Shown here in pieces: positions 43,742 through 54,944 of a stretch of 64,000 nt of DNA. Numbering within the stretch: position 1 is the stretch's first letter; every line of letters begins with the position of its first letter. Made by a program: the position numbers and the translations under genes. The notes beneath the pieces are model-generated. The model had not been told where the DNA came from. It saw only the letters and a list, made by a program, of their open reading frames with translations, and ran no database searches. This stretch comes from Alectoria sarmentosa (Eukaryota > Ascomycota > Lecanoromycetes > Lecanorales > Parmeliaceae), in contig WOGZ01000046.1 in the NCBI GenBank assembly GCA_009733775.1, forward strand, positions 98,470 through 162,469. The letters are read 5' to 3'.

Positions 43742-44886
43742 ATGTCAATTCACACATCTTTGACCATGGAGTCTACTGCAAACTCCGCGGAGCAGGCACA
43801 TCACTCTCGGCCATCGCTCATGGAAGACCTCCCCTCCGAAATCAAAATCATGATACTTTGCCACATGCCCGACGTCTCATCCCTCAGCAGCATCGTGCAC
43901 GCTTCTCCCGCGTACCATCAATCTTACCTCGGAACTCGAGATGAAGTCCTCCACGCCATGACAGTTCGCACTCTCCAGAAGAACGACCTTGGACTTCTGG
44001 ACCCATGGACCGCCATCCATGCCCCACAGCTCGGCTACTACATCCCGCATCGCGTTGAGACTATTTCGGAGTACTTGGACAGATATGCCCAAGGCCGTGT
44101 GGATGGAAGTCGACGCCGTCTTGCTCCGGAAGATTATCTCGCCATACTGAGCTTGCAGAGAAAGTTCACCATGTTGATCGCCAGATACTGCAAGGCCGTG
44201 TTTTCCGAAAACCCTTTCACCGAATCAACTGACGATGGCCCACTTCTACCATCTCAGTTCGAATTGCACAGGATATTCAGGGCGCTCTGGCGGTATGAAA
44301 TTTACAGCAAGCTATTTGGTCCAAGTAAGGAGTCTCCTCTCAATGAAATCGACGTGCTTGGCAATGAGCCTCTGGATTTCTCATTCAGCGAAGTCGAGAT
44401 AGCGCGCACCCTCTTGGGCTCTTCCCCATCCATGAAGTGGAAGAATTAGCTTGTCTACAAAAGTATGCTAAAGGTTACTACGATCCTTTGTTGTGGGAAC
44501 CGGATCAGCTAGGGCCGAAGCAACTTTATCAAGTTATGACAGCAAAGTCTTTTGATGAACGTCATACTTGTATCCCTGAGGGTATGAAGGTTGGACGGCT
44601 TAATGTTACTATGCGAGCTGCTTTGGAGGCTTATGAGAGAGATGTCAGTTGGGGAAGTTGGCAATGGAAAGGCATGTACGATGAGTTCATTAGGGAGCGC
44701 GTACCCACCACTGGCTGGCTGTGGGCGAGCAGTCGTGGTATACAATATACTGATTTTCGATTGAGGAGATGGGGTCATGTGTTTTGGGATCAGGAGAGGT
44801 TGGACGGTTGGGGCATTACGGAGGAGAATATGGTTGATTGGCCGCACTCAAGAAGGAGTTTTGGGTGTTCGTACGCCCAGACGTGA
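43742..44886 (+). pseudogene. F-box-like protein with one internal frameshift
   Basis: Frame 1 runs from ATG 43742 (an alternative ATG is 43766) through an F-box-like start (MEDLPSEIKIMILCHMPDVS, SIVHASPAYHQSYL) and helical sequence to a stop at 44449. An overlapping frame takes over at about 44400 (GLFPIHEVEELACLQKYAKG), which is how this family continues, and ends at 44886 with RRWGHVFWDQERLDGWGI. The switch is a single-base shift between about 44395 and 44430, and no intron can explain it. The total would be about 380 aa, normal for the family. Either a recent inactivating indel or a sequence error; both halves otherwise look intact. Confidence 0.6.
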
Positions 44887-45489
44887 AAGTGGGCGTTCTT
44901 GCTCTCCATGAGGTGTTCAAGGTGCAACGTCCCTTATTGCGCGCCAGCAACGCATCTTTCTCTCAACAGCACGCGTGATGAGAGGAAGCATATTCATCTG
45001 AGGTCTAGAAGGGCTGATAGACCTTATGACAACAAGTGACTTTGCGACGACCGGGGTAGCTGCATGGAAGGTTTTAGACACATCCAACACCATCAAAATA
45101 ATCAGCTGAGACTTGGAGGTGCAAGCTGTCTCCCTGAGTCGAAGTCTGGGGCTTCGGTTTGCCCTATCCACTCAGCACCCATAGCCGACTCTCCCAAATT
45201 CCCAAGTACTCTCTCCGTGTGAAAACTCACAATCTTCTTTCTCCTCCTTCCTCCTTGTCGTGCCCTGTTTGATGAACTCCGAAATGAACTGTGCTGCCGC
45301 AAACAGAGCAATCCGTGTGCGGACGATTCTGTGCGCGATTCTCCCGATACCGAAAAACAGCTTTCGCAAAAGCCTCAGTGCCCGATCGTGAATGTGGACA
45401 CACGCACACTGGGAACTTGGTCAGTTGGCATCTCAAACTCTGGTCCGGAAACCTCGAATCCAATATCAAATTCCAATTTCAATTCATCG
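44887..45489. other. Intergenic within the F-box cluster
   Basis: Overlapping short frames on both strands without family similarity. No structural element noted. Confidence 0.35.
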
Positions 45490-46007
45490 CTACAACACAG
45501 TAGCGCTGCTCATCAAAACGTGTTCAAAATTTGAAGTCTTCGTTTTGAAAGGGGAGCCCAACGCCAAATCGCTCCCAAAATAATACTCAGGCAAGAACGA
45601 CATGAGCGTTGTATAGAAAAAGCTATCCCCGGGCGTCAGCCGCAAGCGTCGTTGACCGGCCTTACACACGCGTTCCATTGCTTTCTTCTCAAGCTCCTCG
45701 TCAGAAAAGTAGGTGGCAGGATGCCTCTGTTTGCAGACGCGGCAGACGCGCCTGCCCGTGCGTTGGCTCTCAGACTCATCGTCCATGCATATGCGTTCGA
45801 ATTTGAGGTTGGAATCGGAATGGACCACGCGGCGCAGCAGGCGCAGTGATCCAGCAGTGTGGTAAAATTTCCGACACAATAGCTTGAAGGCGATTTCTGT
45901 ATTGATCTCTGAGACCTCGCAGTGTTGGAGAGGTTGAGCACTTCAATTGGGAGGTCGGAGGCATTGACTGGACGTCGCGCGGGATGGTTTGCGTTGGAGC
46001 ATGACAT
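45490..46007 (-). pseudogene. F-box plus Cys/His-motif gene, frameshifted
   Basis: ATG at 46007 gives ARRPVNASDLPIEVLNL, the start of an F-box. One base later the frame must change to continue as HCEVSEINTEIAFKLLCRKF then YHTAGSLRLLRRVV, after which the sequence stays open to 45490. The second half has RRVCRVCKQRHPATYFSDEE and KAGQRRLRLTPGDSFF, the same Cys/His block as in the 42.1-kb gene, so the two are divergent paralogues facing each other across the 43.7-kb gene. The shift lies near 45940 and has no splice border. Confidence 0.5.
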
Positions 46008-46260
46008 TTCGAGAGATTTGGGATCCTAGGTGTGTTGAGGTAGAAGAAAGAATTGGCATATACAGGTACTTTTGTGTGGGTGAATTGAGATGAGATGATA
46101 CGGCTCCAGTTTGCTTTGAGCTGCCCAAGTTCGAATAACATGCTTTGTCCCGACGCAATGAGCCACGTGGAAAAAAGGTCAATGGCCCATAGCAGCGATA
46201 CCATTCTTATCCTAAATTGAAAGCTACCTACTGATTGTGATGAAGTAGCAAAAAGAGGTC

Positions 46261-46590
46261 ATGGATATCAAGGATGAGGTATCTTCCCCAGAAGTGCATA
46301 AGATCAATCTTGTTTCGGATACCTGGAGGGATGGAAAGACTTGGGCAGCACCTGGATGGCTCGTATGGTCGTTCATGATGAATGAAGCGTGTGTTCAGAA
46401 CTTCAGTGATATGACAGAGCCGCAGAGGTTGGAGGGTGGCAGAGAATTTGAGTGGGATCTAGTGGAGGTCGAGCAAGAGGTGGAAATATCGAGATCGGAC
46501 GACTTCCGTCTGGTCAAATGCTATCGCAACGTGGGCGTACGCTGGATTTACCCTTTCGTGGGATGCTCGAAACGACATGACAATTGGTAG
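46261..46590 (+). CDS. Hypothetical protein, 109 aa
   Basis: ATG at 46261 to stop at 46590. The frame is Trp- and Glu-rich (SDTWRDGKTWAAPGWLVWSF; LEGGREFEWDLVEVEQEVEI) and ends with YRNVGVRWIYPFVGCSKR. No domain recognised. It sits beside the F-box cluster and could be the end of another decayed member, or an unrelated orphan. Confidence 0.3.
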   Translation: MDIKDEVSSPEVHKINLVSDTWRDGKTWAAPGWLVWSFMMNEACVQNFSDMTEPQRLEGGREFEWDLVEVEQEVEISRSDDFRLVKCYRNVGVRWIYPFVGCSKRHDNW

Positions 46591-47238
46591 ATAGCTAGCC
46601 TACCTGACATATTACCATTGTCTTCAAACGTTACGAAACAAAAATCAGAGTTAGCAGTGAGTGGAAGACATGAGATGGTATGAAAGACAGCCGCAGCAAG
46701 CCCTTTCGAGCGTGGAGAAAAGTAGAGTCCATGTCAACGAACAATCGTGGCTTGGCAGCTAAAGAGGTGGCGGAAACGGCGTATGTATTGCACAGCGACA
46801 AGGCTGCATGATCTATACCTCTTGATTGCGTACGTCGGTTTCTGCGTAGAATAGTGTGAAGCTATTCAAACTCTTCGGTGACCGTCGTAGCGACCGTTGC
46901 TCCATGAGACTAGAGATAAGTAAGAACTTGGTCGCGTCGTCGGTTGCAACTTTAAGCGGCAACGGCGCTAGTAGGGTTCGTGTTTTGGACAGGGGCAAGG
47001 GCAACAAAGATTGTAACACACTCCTTTTATGATGCGCTTCTTGATTTGATCAAAATCATGAAATGACCGCTTACTCTTGACCCTGAGACATTTGAAACAA
47101 ACATTACCAATATCATCCTATTCTCTTGAGCAACATCCTACTTTTTGGAGGCCAAGATCCCATTCCCTTGGACATGACTACAGACTAATGCCCTTCAACC
47201 ACTTCACTTCTTGCGACAACAAAGCAACCACAGCAACC
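46591..47238. other. Intergenic, KNR4 upstream region
   Basis: About 650 bp with no coding signal. It should contain the promoter and 5' UTR of the KNR4/SMI1 gene. No repeat or RNA gene seen. Confidence 0.4.
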
Positions 47239-48954
47239 ATGCCTTCGTAAGCTCCGTTGTCATTCCTATCCCCTCCCCAAAACACTTTTACCTTACTGAT
47301 CTGTAGCCCGGACAGATTTGGGGGCGTATTCCGCTCATTCTGGCATACCATGATCTCAAGTGACCGCCATGCGTCCCACGATTCGCCTTACCGCACGGGC
47401 CAGCATATGCCTCTCAACCAAAGCCGTCACGCTCCCCTTACATCAGTGGCCACTAGCGCTCTAGAATCTCGTCCTGACCTGACCTCACCCTACGGCGATG
47501 ATACCTCCGCGCAATTTCCTCCAGGGCTACAGAATGGCAACGCCCGTGCACCAGGCAGTCCGGGAGCAGGAACTCTTCAGTCGCCCACTTCTCCTTACTT
47601 GCCTGGCATGCGGTCAAACATGGCATTAAAACGACAACAGTCCAACGAGCCCAATCCTTTCGACAGCGTAACACCGGGAGAAATACAAATGCAGAGCTTC
47701 CAAGAAGGCCTTCCCCCGCCCCCGCCAGTAGCACATTCTTGGAAAAAGATTGATCGATGGGCCGAGGAGAATTACGAGGAACTCTACGACCAGCTCTCTG
47801 AAGGATGCACTCAGAATGATGTCAACGAGCTTGAGCACGAGCTTGACTGCTCTTTGCCCATGGAAGTACGCGAATCTCTACAAGTACATGATGGGCAAGA
47901 GAGAGGTGGGAGACCCACTGGCATTATCTTCGGCTGTATGCTTCTCGACTGTGAGGAGATTGTCCAAGAATGGAAGAATTGGCGGGTAGTCAACGAAGAA
48001 TATCTCACGAGCCCGCCAACCAATCACACCCAGTTCCCGCCGAAAGCCTTCGGTGGAGCTTCTTCATCCTCAGCAACAAATCCAACATCACAGCAGTCAA
48101 CGACCAACCCGTTTTGGCGACAGGAGCTCCTCGACAAACAAGACTCACAGCCATCTAGAGCCATTCAAAAAGCTTACGCCCATCCTGGATGGATTCCCTT
48201 GGCACGTGATTGGGGCGGAAATAACCTTGCAGTCGATCTTGCGCCTGGGCCTGTTGGGAAATGGGGTCAGATCATCATCTTCGGGCGAGACTACGATTGC
48301 AAGTATGTTGTTGCTCGATCATGGGCAGCTTTTCTTGCAACAGTAGCAGATGACATGAGCGGTGAAAAGGTCTTCGTCGACGAGGAAACACAGGAGCTCA
48401 AGCTTCGAGAATTCAAGACCGCCACCGTCGAACCTGCATATCTCAACATATTGCGCTGGAGAATGGATCAGAAGTATGGTCGAAAGGGTCCTCGAAGAAG
48501 GCCAGGTTCTGGGCCAGGTACCAACGGCAATGGCAACGCTAATACCGGGTCTCCGTATGGTAGTCCGACTGAAGAAAGGGGACGCTCACCACAGCGGTTT
48601 CCTCATCGTGGACCGGCGCAGACTCAAAGTCCCCGTGGCGCCGTTGGCAAGCCCAGCCCACTTGCTCAAGTGACGGAAGAGAACGCACTTCCAAAGATTC
48701 ACACTGGCGGCGACGCCAATAGAGATATCTTTGCTCAGAACACAGCAGCTAGCGAGCGCAATGGAAATCTCGTCGAGATCGGAAGTCCTACCGGCCCGAA
48801 CGATGGTTACAAACAAGCGCCTTTGGGCCAAGTGATGGAGGCCGACATGTCCGGTGTGCTAAGTAACGCGACGAACAAAGAGATACAGACTAAGTCAAGG
48901 CTAACAGGTCTTGGGGTCGATGGTGTCGATGATATGAAAAGCGTTGAAATTTGA
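47239..48954 (+). CDS. KNR4: Cell wall assembly regulator Knr4/Smi1
   Basis: Two exons, an 8-nt first exon 47239-47246 (ATG CCT TC) and 47307-48954, 551 aa. The junction gives MPSPDRFGGVFRSFWHTMIS then SDRHASHDSPYRTGQHMPLN, the usual start of the family. The SMI1/KNR4 core follows (WKKIDRWAEENYEELYDQLS, HDGQERGGRPTGIIFGCMLL, HPGWIPLARDWGGNNLAVDL, GQIIIFGRDYDCKYVVARSW). The disordered C-terminus is Gly/Pro/Asn-rich. Knr4 coordinates cell wall stress signalling with Slt2 and calcineurin and influences glucan and chitin synthesis. Length is typical for filamentous fungi. Translation from the in-frame downstream ATG at 47350 is the only alternative start. Confidence 0.92.
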
Positions 48955-49772
48955 GGTACAAGCCACCACGACGGAACATCTACAATCCCACACTTCAGGG
49001 CGCAGGACTTTGGACATGGCAACAAAAGATGACGCATACTCAGGCAACAACCGGCGTCTTTGACTCCTGATCCAACGAATAGTCTGGCCTCGGTTCAGAA
49101 ACACCTGTCGTCTCGCATGACAGCTGCGTTGACAGGGCATGACCAGGGCTCTTTGCACGCTTCAGGTTCATGGCACCCCATTTCTTTTGTATCATTACGT
49201 ACACATCAGGTTGGGTCGAGCAGTAACGACTTCGTGCGCAAGAGCTTCCGTCGCTGGTTTGCTCAATGAAGGATAGAAGGGCTTGAGCATGTGTCGTTTT
49301 AAGGCTGTGGTTGCATACCCAGTACCGTAGAATTCAACTAATTCTCTATGGCTTGGATTTCGAGGCTCTCAGTGCTTCTTATATTGTAGCGCAGTGTCTA
49401 TCTGTGTACGAATATGACATGCAAGCAAAACACGGTTGATTTATCCGCTGATGGCTCTTGAGCGAACATTCCCCCTTCTTAACCCTCTGTCTTCTCAGCC
49501 AACACAGCATCTCTGCTTCTCCAATCCCCACTGAAGTCCAATCTCTTCTGCGTATGCATGCTTCTACTTCTTCGTAAAATTTGTTTCCTGCTATCAGTCC
49601 TGTCACGCAAATCCATCTTCGAGAGTCATAGAGTGTGAAAAGGCTTACGCTTCAGCTTGGTTTCAATCGAGATCTTAGCTGCCAAGGCATAGCTTGTAGT
49701 ATGATCCGAGCCAAAACCCAAGTCTACCTCATCGGACAACATAGCCGGCATTACTCTCTCTTCGCATCATCC
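48955..49772. other. Convergent 3' space, KNR4 and PLP1
   Basis: Contains 3' UTRs of two convergent genes. Short frames on both strands have no family support, and no repeat was noticed. Confidence 0.4.
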
Positions 49773-50384
49773 TTAATCCCAATCGTCGTCGTCATCTCCA
49801 TCTCCATTCCCGCCAATACTTTTCTTTTCACTATGATTATTCAAAAATCCACCTAATCTGGCATCCCCGGCTCCTTTCTCCTTCTCCAAAACCCCGGCGC
49901 CCACCAACCTCTTCTCTAGATCCCCCGTCTTGAACGTATCCTCGCTATATCCCACCCCTTCAAACCCAACAATGCGATCTGCACTCACGCCGCCAATGAA
50001 GGCAACCACACACGGTAGGACCTTGACGTTCAATTTTGTAACCAGGAATGGCGCATGCTCTACATCGATCCTCAAAAATCTGGTCGAGAGGTGGACCGGA
50101 GCGAGGGCAGAGAGGTGACCATCCATAATCCTGCAGCGATTAAAGTCGGGTTTGTAGAAGTGCACGACACAGCATTTCGTGGAAGTCGTTATCTCCATGA
50201 GGCGTTTCTCGTCTTTGATTTGGTCATAGCTACCAAAGCCCTCGCTACGCAATTGTTTAGATTTCTTAAGTTCCGAGGCTAGTTGCTGGATGCGGGCTTC
50301 ACGGAGATGGGCGAGGGAAGGGTCGTTCTCGGTGTCGTTTTCGAGGGATTCGAGGAGGGCGTCTTCGTCGTCTGAGGCGGTCAT
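49773..50384 (-). CDS. PLP1: Phosducin-like protein Plp1 (TXNDC9-type)
   Basis: A single exon of 203 aa. This thioredoxin-fold co-chaperone assists CCT in tubulin and actin folding. The sequence shows an acidic N-terminus (DDEDALLESLENDTENDPSL), a coiled helix (LREARIQQLASELKKSKQLR), and a thioredoxin-like core without the CXXC (TKCCVVHFYKPDFNRCRIMD; RFLRIDVEHAPFLVTKLNVK; VLPCVVAFIGGVSADRIVGF). The C-terminus is Gly/Asp-rich and ends DDDDDWD. The KPDF motif at the former active site is typical for this family. It is divergent from the GDP-mannose transporter gene with 438 bp between ATGs. Confidence 0.9.
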   Translation of the reverse strand: MTASDDEDALLESLENDTENDPSLAHLREARIQQLASELKKSKQLRSEGFGSYDQIKDEKRLMEITTSTKCCVVHFYKPDFNRCRIMDGHLSALAPVHLSTRFLRIDVEHAPFLVTKLNVKVLPCVVAFIGGVSADRIVGFEGVGYSEDTFKTGDLEKRLVGAGVLEKEKGAGDARLGGFLNNHSEKKSIGGNGDGDDDDDWD

Positions 50385-50822
50385 GTTGGCTCTGAGGAAG
50401 ACTTTCTAGTACAGATGGGCCGAGAGCTGGTGATTCAAACCCAGAGACTATCTACCTGCTACTATGGACTAGCAATTCACTCTGTATATCAATAGTGGAC
50501 TCGCGAAATATGTCCGCCAAGCCTATAGGGCTGACGTGGACCCCTTGCCTTAGTCCATTTTTAGCGTTTCGTACTGTAGAAGCCACCGGCAACAAATTTT
50601 GAAGATTCCCCTACATATCATCGACGCAGGTCAGCTTCCTAAACTATTTGCCGGGAGTCTATCTGTCTGTCATTACAAGAACCAGCTTTTGCTGATTTGG
50701 TATCGTCCAAACGTGTTGAGCACTCTGCGCCAATACTCGACTTACCATAAGCTTGCGTACCCTCTACTCGTCAACCCCAGCAAGCACCTCTCCTCGATCC
50801 CGACTCCAGCCGGCCAGCAGTC

Positions 50823-52153
50823 ATGGCCGACTTTAAGAAGAGGGATGACACGGTTATTGATATGGACGAGAAAACAGAGCGCGGCTACCATTCACCCCCA
50901 AGGTCTCCTGGTCCCAAGACTCCCACTGGAGGAGCAGCGCCGATTGCAGCAGTCGCGAACAACCCTGTGTTTCCGGTCCTCAGCTACTGCGCTTCCTCGA
51001 TCTTGATGACTGTAACGAACAAGTTCGTGCTTTCAGGGTCGTTCAATTTGAACTTCTTTCTACTTTGCGTTCAGGTGAGTGGTAGCATGGAAGGGTTTGG
51101 GTAGAAGATGTGCTGATGGGTGTTTAGTCTGTGGTTTGCGTAATTGCTATTCAGACTTGTAAAACATTTGGAGTCATTACATATCGAGACTTCAATTCGG
51201 ACGAGGCCAGGAAGTGTGGGTTCTCCCAGATGTCAGGTCTGGTATATGGTCAATTGACAGCTTTTCTAGGGTTTCCCGTATCGTTATCACTTATTGTGAT
51301 GATATACACCAGCACCAAGGCCCTCCAATTCCTCTCAATCCCAGTCTACACCATCTTCAAAAATTTGACCATCATTCTTATCGCCTACGGCGAGGTATTA
51401 TGGTTCGGCGGCTCCGTCACCGGAATGTCTCTCTTCTCTTTCGGCTTGATGGTTCTTAGTTCCGTCATTGCGGCTTGGGCAGATATCCAACACGCGCTGC
51501 AGAACTTTGGGCATGCAAGCGACGAAGCTTCGGCAAGGATTTCAACACTAAATGCTGGATATATGTGGATGATGTTGAATTGTATTTGCAGCGCGGCTTA
51601 TGTGCTTGGTATGCGGAAGCGGATCAAGTTGACGAACTTCAAGGATTTTGACAGTATGTGACATCTCACATCCGCCGTGCCCAAGTTTCTAACTTGATTC
51701 GCAGCCATGTTTTACAACAACGTCCTTTCAATTCCCATCCTCCTCCTCGCCTCAGTCTTCATCGAAAATTGGTCTTCCGAAAACGTGGTGAAAAATTTCC
51801 CAGTTGAGTCCCGTAACAACATTATTGCAGCCATGGTATTCTCCGGTCTTTCCTCGGTCTTCATCTCATACACCTCCGCCTGGTGTGTTCGTGTCACTTC
51901 CTCGACTACATACTCCATGGTCGGCGCTCTCAACAAATTGCCTATTGCGCTCAGCGGCCTTATATTCTTTGACGCCCCCCTCACGATTCCATCTGTTTCC
52001 GCTATCGCTGTTGGATTCGTTAGCGGAATTGTGTATGCGCTTGCAAAAGTCAAGCAATCGGCGAAGGCCAAGCTGGGAGGGGGACTGCCGATTACCAATC
52101 CAGCGCCAATGAGTGCGAGTATGCAGAGCGCGAGGGACTCATTTAAAAACTAA
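50823..52153 (+). CDS. VRG4: Golgi GDP-mannose transporter (VRG4/GMT)
   Basis: Four exons, 50823-51074, 51128-51215, 51270-51653 and 51705-52153, 390 aa. It exchanges cytosolic GDP-mannose for luminal GMP and feeds Golgi mannosylation of glycoproteins and sphingolipids. About ten membrane helices are present. The signature substrate-binding sequences are intact: [19 protein letters not shown] and [14 protein letters not shown] with the GALNK motif. Other landmarks are [33 protein letters not shown] joined to [12 protein letters not shown], and [20 protein letters not shown]. The junction AAG-T/GG TTT restores KWFPVSLSL, fixing the second intron. Introns are 51-54 bp. Confidence 0.94.
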
Positions 52154-52718
52154 ATTGACCTGTCCAAGTACTGCGGACGACTAACACGAGAATGTACGAA
52201 GAGCAAGAGGCAACATTCAGAGAAAATACAAGGAGCACGGCGTTAGGTGAACAACGGATATTTCATGACCAGAGCTGCTGGATAGCTACTCTTCCTACGC
52301 ATTGGCCGATGCCTGGTTGTTTCTATTGTGACAAGAAGTTCCTGGTACCCCTTGAATGTTCCATTTCGGTGTATCTATAGGGATGTTTGACGGCATCTTT
52401 CAAATTAGAATCATAGAATGCAGCAATTTGCTATCCTGGCTTTGCGAATACTTGGTGTGCGCATTGGAGTAAATCCATGCATTTAGACAGTGAAATACTC
52501 GGAGATGTTTCTGCCACCAAAATGATGCCTGGCATCATCGTACGGAAGCACTACGAGAAGAGTATAAAATGTCTTGGCGCTGAAGAGCTTACCCTCAGGC
52601 TTCAAAGATTGATTCCCAACTTTGATTTAATTTACTCAAACCCTCTATTGATCGCTTCCTTTCCGCAAGAGGTCATAATGGGTGCATCTTTGACACGACT
52701 CTACAGCTGTTCGATAGC
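52154..52718. other. Intergenic, MMM1 upstream region
   Basis: 565 bp between the GDP-mannose transporter stop and the MMM1 ATG on the same strand. Two weak frames (52192-52380 and 52477-52722) have no family support. Confidence 0.4.
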
Positions 52719-54082
52719 ATGAGCAGTCTTCAACGTGAGTTTGAGCTCAACCTCCCCACAGGGTATGGAAACAGACTGACATCCCACAGATGCTTCTCCG
52801 CAGGCCCCACCACAGCAGTCCTCGTGAGTTTCCAAGGAATGTGCCACATATACCATCGCGGCGCTGAGTCTCTGTTAGCCTGTCATTTACCCAAGGTTTC
52901 CTCCTGGGCCAACTATCCGTTGTCATCTTGATCGGCTGCTTCATCAAATTCTTCATCTTCGGCGATCCTCCCTCCCCGGAAACCACCGCCTCGGCACGCG
53001 CCCTTGCTCGTCGAGATCGTAGCCGCTCTGTCTCTCTCACCTCCTCATCCTCCACGCCTCACAAGCTCAACAGCCAACGCTCCGCCTCCCACGTGCTACG
53101 GCCGCCGCCAAGACTGACGACTGCTACGATTCTCTCCAAGACGTATTATAATGTCAATTCCCACCAACCGGAGAGTCTGGATTGGTTCAATGTCCTGATC
53201 GCGCAGACGATAGCGCAATTCCGGAATGATGCGCATGATGACGATGCAATTTTGGAATCCTTGACGGGGATTTTGAACGGGACGCAGAAGCCGGGGTTTT
53301 TGTCGGATATTAAGGTTACGGAAATCAGCCTGGGCGAGGAGTTTCCGATTCTGAGCAATTGTCGGGTGCATCCTGTGGATGATGGTGACACGAATGGGCC
53401 TGAGGGGCCGAGGTTGCAGGCGAGGATGGATGTGGATTTGAGCGATTTTATTACGTTGGGGGTGGAGACGAAGATCATACTCAACTATCCTAAACCGCTC
53501 ACCGCTGTCTTGCCCGTCGCGCTGGCTGTTTCGGTCGTCCGGTTTTCGGGCACATTGTCTATATCATTCTTGCCCTCGCATCCTACCCCCGCCAGCACTC
53601 CGTCTGGCCCACCACAACAAGCGCCGTCAACCACACCGACTACGCTCGCTTTTTCATTCCTGCCCGATTACCGCCTCGACCTCAGCGTCCGTTCCCTGGT
53701 AGGATCTCGTTCCCGCCTACAGGATATCCCCAAAATCGCCCAACTGGTCGAGAGCAGATTTCACGCCTGGATCGACGAGCGCTGCGTTGAGCCGCGGGTG
53801 CAGCAAGTTGTGCTGCCAAGTCTGTGGCCGAGAAAGAAGAACACGCGGGGTCCTGGATCTGCGGACGGTGAGGAAGCGGTGCCGAAGGAGGGTATGAGGG
53901 ACGTGAGGGAGGAGGCTAGAAGAGAGGTCGAAGAGGAGAGGAGGAGAGACGGGGAGAGAAGGGAAAGGGAGGGAGGCGGTGGAGGAATGGTCGATGCCAG
54001 TGGGTTTGAAGAGGGACTGCGCTGGAGGAATAGAACCTACGAAGACATGCCGGGAAGTATGCCCGGCATGATGGTGAATTGA
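52719..54082 (+). CDS. MMM1: ERMES subunit Mmm1 (maintenance of mitochondrial morphology 1)
   Basis: Three exons, 52719-52734 (16 nt), 52790-52823 (34 nt) and 52879-54082, 417 aa. Mmm1 is the ER-anchored SMP-domain subunit of the ER-mitochondria encounter structure and takes part in lipid transfer. The two tiny exons spell [17 protein letters not shown] and join [18 protein letters not shown], the single ER helix. Then come [16 protein letters not shown] and the SMP domain beginning at [20 protein letters not shown] with [17 protein letters not shown] and [18 protein letters not shown]. After the SMP end ([16 protein letters not shown]) is an Arg/Glu-rich tail of about 90 residues, usual for the fungal protein. 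Confidence 0.92.
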
Positions 54083-54944
54083 TGATTACCGCTACATCGC
54101 AGGCCGATTAGGCTGCGGTCTCCGTCCCAAATGCAGTCAGAGTGCTGGTGCTATGATCCCGCCCGCTGACTCGAACTAAGCTCTTCTACCGGAACAAAGC
54201 GCTTGATCTTTGCTACCCTCATGATGCCTCTTCCGAGGCAACACCCCTTCCGCACCGGTTGCCAGTTTCGTTGGAGAACGCATCCGTCCCATCCACGCCC
54301 CGGACGATCACATCCTCTCACGTAAGTACTACCCATGCACCTATCGTGCAAAAAACGACAGACTCCAAGCTGGGACCGTTCAAGGTTCTTGGCTCGGCGT
54401 CAGAGCCAGTGTTGCTTGCGAGTGCTGGGGAGGTGTTCTGTCCATTTCTGAGATATAGCCACCGGGGTATGTAGAATCACTCAAGGCCAACTGGGATGAA
54501 CAGCCGCTTCCGGGAAGGATTTTTTCCCAATGAGAGTCACCACTAATGACTTGAGATTTTTGTTAGTTAAGAGGCAGTATTGGAGTGTTACTATAATGTA
54601 ATGCAGGAGAGATCAAGGCCTGTAGAAGTACGGCGTGGAATACAAGGATATACGACTATAGACACAGCCAAAATGCTGCAGCAGGTCGTCGCTGTTGATA
54701 CTCCTCAGGACGCTTCCTTTTCAATTCAACACAGCCTTTCACTATTCCAATTCATCCAATCATCCAATCGATTCGAATTGCCAAACCCATCATCTATCCC
54801 ACCAAGTCTTCATCTCTGTACATGCCACCAACGCCTAGTCCAGCCAGACACTTACGGGTCTTGCGTTTGGAGCTGGAGCCGAGCAGCACTCTGCCGAGGC
54901 AGGGGGAGAGAGAAGGCGGGGATGAGGACCAGTTGGAGGGTGGG
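54083..54944. other. Intergenic
   Basis: MMM1 3' region followed by sequence with no recognised gene. Low-quality frames on both strands, including a plus-strand frame at 54580-54948. Confidence 0.35.
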
